From Uloborus plumipes (lineage: Eukaryota; Arthropoda; Arachnida; Araneae; Uloboridae), in the NCBI GenBank assembly GCA_038373865.1, contig JAXGGA010001164.1:102383-166382 (forward strand): 64,000 nt of DNA, read 5' to 3'. Shown in pieces: positions 22,349-34,300 of this stretch (position 1 is its first letter; each line of letters opens with the position of its first letter). The position numbers were made by a program, and so were the translations under genes. The notes beneath the pieces are model-generated. The model searched no databases. It was not told the origin of the DNA and worked only from the letters and a program-made list of their open reading frames with translations.

Positions 22349-25300
22349 GTAAGTTTTCGTTCTTTTTTCTGTTTGCATTTTTTTTTTCGTCTAAATGCAT
22401 TGTTAAATACCATGCCATTGAATGCGATTGGATTTTAGTCTTAATGAATGCTTGTGAAGTCAAACAGAATTAAGGTTTTTCATCTCTTTTACAGTGTTTG
22501 ACGGTAATTTGTTTTGAGTAGCAAGATATAGGGTTCAAATTAGGGATGCACCGATAAACAAATTGGCCGATTACCGATTACTGATTAATCGGCTGTTGAT
22601 AATCGGCCGATTAATGATAATTTTGATTGTTTCCTACTATCAATTTTACCATCACTGATTTTTCTCTGTTATACATTCCAAGTTTAGAAATAGGAAGTAA
22701 TTTATTTCTGAGAGAAGATTGTTTTTCCATTTTCCTAGTTTTCACAAAATGTTTATCAAATTTCTTAGAACCAATTTTCATATCATTGTCAATAATATTA
22801 TTAACATATTGTTAGTTATGTTAATTGGACATAAAAATTCCAAAAAAAAGGGGAGAGGGGGTGTCTGTGGTGAGCATTCCAATTTAGGAGTACTTTCAAT
22901 CCATATTTTCTAATAATTAGTAACAATTTAATTCAATACTTATATTCCTTGAAAATTAGAGGTTGTCTAAAAGCACTGTGCTAAGGAGAAAACTATCGCC
23001 ACATGAAAAATGTGTAGCAACATTGTCTAATGTCTATGTGTTTGTATATCTATTCAAAGTAGGATACTTAATTTAAAAAAAAACTTTATAATCAACTGTA
23101 AGGATTACTATTGCTGTTAATAAAATTATTCATCATAGTTTCTTAGTGAAGGTATACTTCAAAGAATAATATTCAAAAATATATTTTCTGTCGATTAATC
23201 GGGCCGATTTTGCCGATTTTAATAATCGGTAAAGTGCCCGATTAATCGGTACTGCCGATTAATCGGTGCATCCCTAGTTCAAATGACTGTATCCTTGTTG
23301 TTGTTGTCTTGTGCCAGCTAGGCTGACAGTTTGGAGCGCGATGTTTTACTTTTCCAACTCCACCGTCATTTGGTGTTAAATCTGACTTTCACAGTACACA
23401 TATGCCGTAAGGACCCATTTCTAGGGTAGGCAATCATTCACGGCACAACACATTCACACAAGGAAAGGACAAGAACGGGAGAGAGAAAATACATCCATGC
23501 CCGTACCGGGATTCGAACTCAAGACCTCCCCACTAGAAACTTCTCTGACCGCTAGATAAGGTGGCCAGCAAACTGGTGTCCTTAAGAATACTAAATCAGT
23601 CATACCTTACGAGATCATCTGGTTAACCTTTTATGCGTTAAGCAGGCTCGGATTCAAAAAAAAAGGGGGGGGGGTCATGACCCCTCTTAACCCTTTAACG
23701 GGCCCTTTATTTCTTGTACTTCGCACTATTTACGAATACATTTTACAAATATATTTTGTGCATACTAAATTTATTTAGTAAATTCTACAACGTACTAAAG
23801 AAATTGAGTGGTTTAAAGGTGATTACTACCGTAAAGTCGGGTTACTTGGACCCACAAGGAGGTTACTTGAGCCCACAGTAAAATGATAAAATCTGGGTTT
23901 GGTACTAGCATTAGAGACTGCAGAGTGCTTCTACATAGAGGAGAAACGAGGAACTACGTGCAAGTCTTCAACTAATAAGTACCAAACCTAGATTTTATCA
24001 TTTTACTGTAATGGGCTCAAGTAACCCCTTAGGGTCCAAGTAACCCGACTTTACGGTATATATTAGGTAAAAGAGATTACCTTAAACATTTAAAATAATT
24101 GATGAAATTGGTGGTAAGTATACTTACCACGGCCTTATAAATGGTTAACCGACCATATATAGCAAAAAATTGCATTTTTGAGACTTATATTACGAAAAAA
24201 TCGCCAAAACCCCCCATTTTGCCTAAAAATTGCACTTTGACCCCCTCCTTAATCAGAAGCTGGATCCGCCCTTGGCGTTAAGCCATAATTTTGTTATTTG
24301 TATACACAAATATTTTCTAAAATATTAATGAAATTTATGTAATTTCATTAAAAAAAACCGAAGTCATTAAATGGAAGCGTTGAAAAATTAACATCGGACT
24401 CATCACTTAGCTACACCACGATACTACTTTGAATTCCTAGTACAAGTATTGTTTCACTTACAGCGTAAAGAGCTGATGAGTCATGAACTGGCAAAAGAGT
24501 CAACTTCGATTGTCGGAAACAAATCTGTACCTCAGAACCAGACTAACTCATTTTCGTCATTTTTCGGTAGAGGGGAAAAACGATTGTCGAATACATCGTT
24601 TTTCCCCTCTACTGAAAAATGACGAAAATGGACTTACGTTAGTCTGGTTCTGAAATACAGAAATATGGGTTCAGTTGTTTAACAATAGATATTTCAATGA
24701 TTTATACAATTTTTATGCCTACAAATTCATTCAAACTAAGCATAAGCAGATCTTTTTAAATTAAAAAATATATTTCAGCTTAATTCAGTGGTTCTCCAAC
24801 AATTCTCAGCCCACGTACCCCTATTTATGTATTATTAACTACGAGTACCACAGACAAAACTTTAGCTTTATTAAAATACACAAACAATATTAAATTTAGT
24901 TGTTAAAACTTAAAATTTTTCTAAATTCCCACCTGTAGATAGTAGCCATATTATGATTTTAAAATGAAAACTCGAACGCTTTGAAACTACTTTCACGTTT
25001 GAAATATCTTTTTCCGTATCAGTTATCCGGGTATACAAAAATACAGCTACAATGAACTCTCACTTTTACGCCGCCTCATTTATGCGCCTTTTCCACTTAT
25101 ACGACGATTTTGAATGGTCCCAGCACATTCCATGGCAAAATAAGGATAGTATCATTCGTTTATGCGTCGCTCTAAAGATAAATATTTCACTTATGCGCCG
25201 AATTTTCCGAAAAATGTGAACATTTTAATTTATTTTCTTTAAAAAACAAGCATTCTTTTTCACTTTCCTCTTCAATCTTTCACCTTTATTGCTCGCGAAA

Positions 25301-28300
25301 GGCTTTTCTTCCGCATGAACTAGAAGTCGGAGAGGGACAATTACCTATTATGGATCGTTTTAAAGGGAACAGTTTATAATTAGGTGTGCTTCAATTTTTG
25401 TTTTCCCTTTATCATTATAGTTAAGTTACAGTTATTGCCAAACCGTAGTAATATGTCCCTTTTTCCATAGAAACATTCTTATTCATTCTCTTATTAGAAC
25501 CTATGTTGCGTTTTAGTCCTTTAAATAGACTTGTTCACTTATACGTGTCTCTCACTTATGCCAAGGCTACACTAGATAGCGCTTTATACAGGCTTCTTCA
25601 TTACCCAAAACATCAATGGTAAAGATTTGCCCGCTAGAGAGCGCTGAAAAAGGACCTCCTAAATGTTTGTTTACATTTATTATCATGTTGTTTCTGCTGT
25701 AAAAAGTGATGTTTATCCTATCTTTAAGGGTTGAAAAATATTGATATAGTTAACTGAAGTGGAGTACAGAGTGAATTGATGCCGAAGGCCTTATTAGTAC
25801 TGCTTTTTAGGGGAAATAAATTCACTTTTCAGGTAAAGTTGGTCGCAACTCATGATTCAGTCATACGACATTCATTCATTGTTTACTTTCTTCGAATTAG
25901 CAACATATAGCAATGGCGTTCAATTTTAACATATCTGCATTAATAAAATATACGCTTATATTAGCAGCCGATAAATAAAAATGTAGCAATGAAATAATAT
26001 TGTTCTATTTACTATTTTGTTTCATTATTGTTGCTCACACGATCTTAATTGCTACGCAAAAGCTCAGATGTTCATTTTGATAGCGTTGACCCATCAGAGC
26101 GATAAATGGCGAATCTATTCGTAGGGACATTTCCTTTTGATGCCCCAGAATGAATGCCCTGCAATGAAGCGATTGGTGTTCAACGGAAAGACGATTGACA
26201 ACAAAACATATTAATTTCTTTAGTAACAACGAAATGAGCATATATAATCGTTTGGTACTAAAGAGCAAGTACGAAAAAAATAAACAAAACTACAATTTAA
26301 CGACGACCAACTGTAAAATTTTGTTTTTATTTACACAAAAGAAAAAGGTAATGTTCTTTTTATGTTAAATTTCACACATTGATAATTTTTCGATAATTGG
26401 GAATCTGGTGTGGTTGTCAAATTTTTGGCAATAATTACTTTATTTTGTTGCTCTTTAGTTTATGTTTGCGAAGGAAGTATTTCCCTCGCTCATAAATTGG
26501 CCACAAAGATTTAACGCCAATAGGGAAAGATAACCAGACTTCCAATCACCGAAATCTTCCCTTTTTTGTTTCTAATTTCACACATACGTTTAATACTTGA
26601 AAGTAAAATAATGGGCCAACTGAAAAAAAAGCTGCGAAATAATGTGAGAATTCTTATTAAAAAACTCGCCAAATCAACTTCAAAAGCTCCATTAGCATGT
26701 AACATAATAAGTTTAATAAATATATCGAGCCATTATTATCATTGAAATTTAAATTAAAATTCAAAATAAGAGAAAAGAAGCAACCATGAAGACGATGCAG
26801 ACTGAAAATTTTAATCTTCGCTTAGGTGGTAAGAAAATACATCGCCAAGTTAAAAAACGTACCTATAACTGAAACGTACATACTACCAAAGATCTCGGTT
26901 ATTGAAATATTCTCAAAAGCTTTACGGAGAACTTCCATTAAAATGTAAAAAAATCGCCAAATAAATTAATTTGACCATCTAAACTCATCAAAAGTTTTGA
27001 TGGAACTATCGTTCCAAAATCGCCATTTATCGCTCTGCGGTGCCAGTGTCGTTTCATAGTTAATAAATAATTAGAATCAATTAAAATGAAAAATAATTCG
27101 CTAACTAATTAAAATAAGCCGTTAAAATGCAGAATAAACCAACAAATCGAACGAGCTATTAAATAACATTAAAATATACTAAAATAGAATTGAATGCCAA
27201 ATTGTAAAATGGTCGCCAACAAATTAACTTTTAATTTTGTCTTTTATTATCTGATTTGTATATAATGTTAGTTACCACAAAATTCGATAGATGTCGCTGG
27301 AAAAGGACGTCCGTTTTTATCCCAAGGAATTTGATCAAATGAAGAAGCCTGTATAAAGCGCTATCTAGTGTAGCCTTGCTTATGCGCCTTTTTCTGTTGG
27401 TCCCTTGGGCCGGCGCATAGGTGAGAGTTCACTGTATATCGAATCACGCAGTTGTAAAATTTCATCCGACAGCATCAATGAACAAGAGACAAAAAGGCTA
27501 AATGAACAGCTTTAGTTGTTTGGAGCAAACATTAACTGAAAAAATTTCTACATTCACGAAGTAAAATGTTTTTTTTTTTTTCTTTTTACAAATGTATTAA
27601 TTTCTGTCGCTCATTTTCAGATGGACAAACAGAGGAATCCGATGAAAATTGCCTCCCGGAATGGTCTAATGTACATCAAGTAAGTAACTACAACTACTAT
27701 TTATTTATATTTCAAAACAACTCGTCATTGTGTATTTCTCGTAATTGACTGCAAGCCTCACTAACAAAAATCGATTTTCTTGTTTTGTCGTCATTTAAAA
27801 AATACTGCAAGTGTCTGAAAGCTTGTTTAGCACTATTCTAAATCTTGATGAATTTGCGGTTATTTTTATATGTTCTTCCTCCTTGTACGTACTACTTTTG
27901 AATACATATATAGCGTATCGAATCATTTGTATAGCTTGACCACGAGGAGATGCGAGTGAACTGGAACCGGAAACGCACCGCTTCATTTTGTATCAGGCTG
28001 CATCTGCGAGGTCATGCAGGCAGTAAAATCTTTTTTTGAGCTTTGAAAGCAAAAAATTACTTTCCTCGTTGATCCCGCTTGTTTTAAAATGAAGTGGTCC
28101 GTTTCCACCTCCAGTTCATGAGCTATCTCTTCGTGATCAAGGTATAGCAACCATGTACTTAGTCACTTTGATTTTAAATGCTCATTAAGAACACCAAAAA
28201 ATTTTCAAAGCGCTGTCCACAAATGATGTCACTTTTTTTCCCAACAAACCCTCCCCCACTCACACACGCCCTTTTGTCACAAATTGCTCTAATTCACCCC

Positions 28301-31300
28301 CTATCTCCCTTTGCTACATTTTTCCGTAAAGACTTTCTTATATAGTGTAATAATGTGCGATTCTACACTTCCTGTTACACCCCCCCCCCAACTCTAGTCA
28401 CAATTTCATGAACCCCTTCTCCCCTTCTCAAAGCGGAACATCATTATGGACAGCTCTTAATAACTTTAGAAACATTCAAGTCAGTAACAAGTAAACAAAA
28501 AGCACTTGCCAAATTAAATGAAGTTTATTAAGCCAAAAAGTAAATGAATAACAAAAATTAGAATTTTTTTTCAAAACATATTTCTTCCTAAAAGTGATTT
28601 TTTTTTCAATATTGTTTCGGGTTAAATTCTCACGGAAGAAAAAAAAAAGTAATTTTTGATTTGAATTGTAAAATAGTCATCACAGGTGAATACTAGATCT
28701 CATCACATTGCATCTTCTGTGGAATGTCTTTAAAAAATAAGTCAACTGCCAGTTCTTATCTCAGCAGATTACTTTGTTCATTTGTTCATTTGTTTAGTTT
28801 CCAAGTGAGGCCTCTGCTACACTTGGAAAAGCAGCTTTGCCTCCATTAATCCAAAACAGATTACTTCTTACATCATTCTCAAGGGGAAATAAATTACTAA
28901 AATTAGAACTTTTTTCGAAACAAATTTCTTCATAAAAGTGTTCTTTTCTTTTCTTTTTCCATATTTTTTGGGTTAAATTCGCACGGAAGGAAAAAAAAGG
29001 AGGTTTTGGTTTAAATCATAAAAAGTCATCACAGGTAACAACTAGATCTCGTCACATTGTATCTTCTGTGGAATGTCTTTCAAAAAGAAGTCAACTGCCA
29101 GTTCTTATCTCAGCAGATTACTTTGTTCATTTGTTCATTTGTTTAGTTATGAGGCCTTTGCTACACTTGGAAAAGCGACTTTGCCTCCATTAGTCCAAAA
29201 CAGATTACTTCTTACATCATTCTCAAGGGAAAATAAATCGCTAAAATTAGAATTTTTTTCGAAACAAATTTCTTCATAAAAGTGTTCTTTTCTTTTCTTT
29301 TTCCATATTTTTTGGGTTAAATTCGCACGGAAGGAAAAAAAAGGAGGTTTTGGTTTAAATCATAAAAAGTCATCACAGGTAACAACTAGATCTCGTCACG
29401 TTGTATCTTCTGTGGAATGTCTTTCAAAAAGAAGTCAACTGCCAGTTCTTATCTCAGCAGATTACTTCTTACATCATTCTTAAATGGAAACTGAATGTTT
29501 CTTGCCATTCTTCATCATATAATACACAACTTCTTACAAGCGATGAACTGCATCGATGACATCATCTTTTCCCTTGAATTTCATTTTGATGCTAGAAATA
29601 GAGAGAAAAACTTCAGTTAGCAACGTTTACATTTTGTGCAACAAAGATTTAGTACAAAAAACAATTATTGTCCGCCTCACGGTTGTTGGCATAGTTTTCG
29701 GTCGAGTCCACTTCAAAACCGATCGTAAGGGTTACTAAAACCACAAGCAACGTCAAAACAAGTTTTCTTTCTCTGCTTGAATCCGTCAAATTTAAAGTAT
29801 AAAATCACAGTTCAAAATGAAACGGGAAAAAAGTAAATAAATAAATAAAAGAAAGGGGGGCAAAGCACCAAGTCTGCAGTCTCCTATAGTATTTGCGCAA
29901 AGCTGCTTAGTTTCTAATAAAGATTCGAGAATGTAAATATCTATACAGTATAAATTTTTAATTTAGCAAATTACTTTCAAGTATTTCTCAGTAGTAATTT
30001 ATTGTAGGTATTATAATTAATCCAATGCTAATTTATCCCGTGAACTTTTTTTAGGCTTTTCAATCTGCGTCGCAGATCGCTCCAAAAATTCTGCTGCTGG
30101 ACTGTTATACATTACGGATGGTTTTACTATGAACACCAAACACAATGGTTGTTAAGTTTTAAAAATCATGTAATAAAAGTAGCGAAATCGAGAGATAAAA
30201 GGTAGAAATCAAAGCTGTCTAATCACTTTATTAAAAGTCAAAAAATGTGTACCTGTTCCATAGTTTCCCAAGACGTGACATTTTTCTCTGTTTCCTTTTC
30301 CATTCTTTTTCCATGTCAAAGAGTCGTTCGTCGTTGAGTACAGCACAAAGTTCAAAGAAGGGGACTTCAAAGTCAGGGCCGTCTTTGAAAAACCACACAG
30401 GTTCCGGGTCCCTTGTGAAATTGGTGCAAGTAATTCTTTTCTTTTCAAAAATTCTTTTGGGAATGATAATTTTTTCCACAATATGAATATTATTTTCAGT
30501 AGTCATGATTGGTAGTTATTCAAAGAAGACTCCTAAGAGAAACAAAGTTTTTCACTGATTTCATCATTTAGAAGAAAAATATAATTCAATCAGGGCCGTA
30601 TTTAAGGGGTGGAGTTTTAAGATTCAAACATCCTCCCGAAAATTTTCATTATTTCAAAAAATGCTTTTCATACCCTTTTTTTCGCTGTAAAAATGACTTC
30701 CGTTTTATTTTTAACTTTCTTATTTATTTTTCACTTTCATTTGAGAAATCTTCATTGAATAATTGTATGAATGTAGTGTTTTAACAGCAGTACTTGGATT
30801 GTTGTAGTTATTGCAAACGTCATTTCTTATAGAATTGCACATCTTTTTCCTTCGAATTTGATATACCTCACTAACGAAAACACAAAACTCTTTTAAATTT
30901 GAAAGTTTCAAACTCTGTATTTAACACATTTTATAAGTGTCATAAAATAGAAATTTCAGAAGTATTACTTCGAATCCGCGTTTATGAATAAACTTATCTA
31001 TCCTTTTGAGTGATTATTAAGGCTCGACCGATGCATCGGCCAGGCCGATGCATCGGCGCCGATGGTTGAAATTTTTTCCATCGGCCATCGGCATCGGCCG
31101 CCGATGCTAAAATGGAAAAAACATCGGCCCATCGGCCTCAAAAATATCTAAATGCCGATGCAAGGCCGATGTTTTTTAAATTTTTTTTTAAAGTTTTATT
31201 AAGAGGGAATTCTATTTTCTCTATTTTTTACTTCACAATTAAAAGTATGTTCAGCATGTGGCTTGAAATCGGGCAGCAAACGGGACTAACACAGTTCTGG

Positions 31301-34300
31301 GTTTTGGAATTTTCCGAATCGGGCAGATACCGAAATTTTCACAACACAGACACTTTCCGAGTAATCGGTTTGATGCGAATTTTAAGAATTACAGTAAAAC
31401 CTCCGAATAACGGAACCGGAAGTTTTGCCCTTTATTGGGAGGTGTCCGCTTTAGAGAGAATTATGCTGTTTCAGATTTTACCTATTAGTTTAATGCAGAA
31501 TTATAATATTGAATATGTGCCATTGCCATCTTGCACTACGATACAGATAATTTGTGTATTATTTACTATATCTCGCTTGAACTCATATCATTTTACCTTT
31601 GCACTTTTAAATGCTAGCGTGCCTTTTCATTGCAATTTTTAACCCTCCCCCCCCCCCAATCTCTTTTACTGTATCTTTCTATTAGAAGCATAGTTCGCCT
31701 GCCTACGCATTTTTCTCCACTGTTCTATGATAATCTATGAGATATTTTCATTAAAATATTACAATTGCAAATATGTCGACGGCTTCTACAACTTACTATC
31801 ATTTTGTCATTACTCAAGTCTATTTAATTTAAACTATATCAGGGGTGGGATTCGATGAATACAATTTCGGAGCAGCTAAAATTATGTTTTGAAGAGAAAA
31901 AATAATTATTTTGGAGCATACTGGAGGAAAAAAAACACCGTATTGGAGCAGGCTGAAGCAGGAAAATTATAATTTTAGCTCGACTGAAGAAAAAAAAATG
32001 CCATTTTGATGCAAGATTAAGCAAAATAAAAAATCAAACTAAGAGCAAAAGTAGCAAAAAAAAAAGTGCAAGCTGACTTTTTTATTTCATGGTTATTCAT
32101 TTTTCAATAAAATAAGTTATGTAAGTGTCGCAGCTTTTAACGAACATGCAAACATTTCTGTTCATACATTTTAAGTATAGCGAAATTCAAGCTATGACTT
32201 AGTATTGTGATTTATCTGTTGCCTTTTTAGCCTACTTTCCCGTTAAAAAGAAAAAAAAAACGAAAAAAGCATTAAAAGTGGTTTGATGTATCATAAAATT
32301 ATCACCAGGTCCAAAAAAAAGTCAAACAGAAATAAAAACATTTAAAAAAATCGAAAAATTAAAATTTGGAAAGTAGGGTTTTGAGATGGGGAATTTGTGT
32401 GTCGGTCTGATTGCCCCCCTCCCCCTAATAACTTTTGAATGAAGATTCCGATTTGAACAAACTTTTTTTTTGTTGTTGGAAAGATCTCGGCGAGTACAGC
32501 TCATTCCCATATTTGATTTTTCATTTGAACAATTTTTGGTGCAACTTTGAACCGTTCAAACAACCTGTCCCGCGACACTAACTTTTTAGTGAACATTCCA
32601 ATTTGAACAAACTTTTTTTGTTCGGAAGATCTTATCAAGGATACTTCATTCCCGTATTTAATTTTCCGATTTAAGCAATTTTTCGTTAAACATCGAACCG
32701 TTCAAACAAGCTGTCACCCTTAATAACTTTTGAGTGAACAGCCTGATTTGAACAAACTTTTTTTTGTTCGAATGATCTCGGCAAGGATACTTCATTACCG
32801 TATTTAAATTTTCAGTTTGAACAATTTTTTGTTCAACATTGAACCGTTCAAACAACCTTTCCCCACCTAATAACTTTTAAGGGAACCGTCCGAATTGAAT
32901 AAACTCCTTTTTTGTTCGAAAGATCTCAGTGAGGACACCTCATTCCCATATTTCGCTTTTTGATTTGAACCATTTTTCTTTCAATATTGATCCGTTCAGA
33001 AAAAGACTTAACATTGCACCTACTGGGAAATTTAAGTTCAATGTAGATCCTGAACTTAAAGGCGGATTTCCTTCAAACTAACTTTGTTAGAAAATGGTTT
33101 TGATAAAAATAATGTATGTAAAGTACTTTTCTGAATAAGCTGCAATGAGGACTCTGCTTCCGACTCCTTGACTCCGACTCCGCAAGCATGGCAGAAATGC
33201 AGGCTCAGAAGAAAATGACCCATTCCTACCATTATAATTTTAGAGCTTTCGACTTCGACTGACGAAACTAATGTTTTAAAACCGACTCCAACGCCGAATC
33301 TTCGACTCCAACTCCGCCACTATGGTAGAAATAAAGGCTCGGAAAAAAAGACCGAGTCCTACTATTAGAATGTGTGTGCTTTTGACTCTGACTCTACCTG
33401 TCGACTGCGATTTATGACTCCGACTTTTCAACCCCAACTCTGAATCCTCGACTCTAACTCTGACTCAGCAAAGAGCAAACATTGCAGAAATGCAGGCTGG
33501 GAAAAAATGACTGACTCCTACTCTCAAAAGAAATAACCGTGCACGCGATTTTTTTCTTTGTTTATTCATTTGTTTTATTTATTATTATTATTATTATTTA
33601 TTTTTTTGGCAGACGATTTTTTGTCTAACAAAAATTACTCATTTAAGAGAACATTTTATTATTTATTTAATCAATTATTTGAGTTTTAATTATTGGCGAC
33701 GGATTAAAAATGGAATTCGAGACATTTTTTTGGGGAACGAGTTTTTTTTTTTGATAAAATGTGTTTTGATTTTTTGATTTGCTTCCTATTTTTCATTCTT
33801 TTTTTTTTCAAAACAATTAATTAATTTTTCTACGGAAGAACTATGAAAGCTGCATTGTTCAAAAGATGCAACAACTTTATTTATTTATTTAATTTTTCTT
33901 TTGTTTACTTTTTAAGTGCCTAGTTCATCATTTGGTTTTTAGAAATCGGCTTTATTTGCTAAAAAGGTACGTTTGACATAATTTGTCGTCTCAGATAATT
34001 AAAAGAATATTGATCAGATACCAGAATACCGATGTCGATATACGGAAAAGTAGGCTCGTTTAGTTCTTGATAGAACTTCTTGTTTTGTTTAACCTTATGG
34101 TTTAAAAATATCTTAAAGAATTTTTCCACTCACACAGTGTAATTTGTTGACTGGTTCACTTTTTTTTAATGATTAAACAACATAATGGGAAGTTCTTTTA
34201 CCAAGTTTGTTGTATCTAAATCCACATATATTATTGCTGAAGTCTTTTTTTTTATGTTTATGTTAAACAATAGAGCAGTTGCCTATTACTAAACACAGTA

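Noticed and set aside
31112..31642. 176-codon open frame starting at 31112
   Set aside because: It begins inside the CATCGGCC subterminal array of a hAT element, has no domain, and its composition matches AT-rich non-coding sequence.
31392..31668. CAGTAAAACCTCCGAATAAC as the left end of a Tigger MITE ending near 31668
   Set aside because: The proposed right end matches only about 8-10 bases, too few to support an element.
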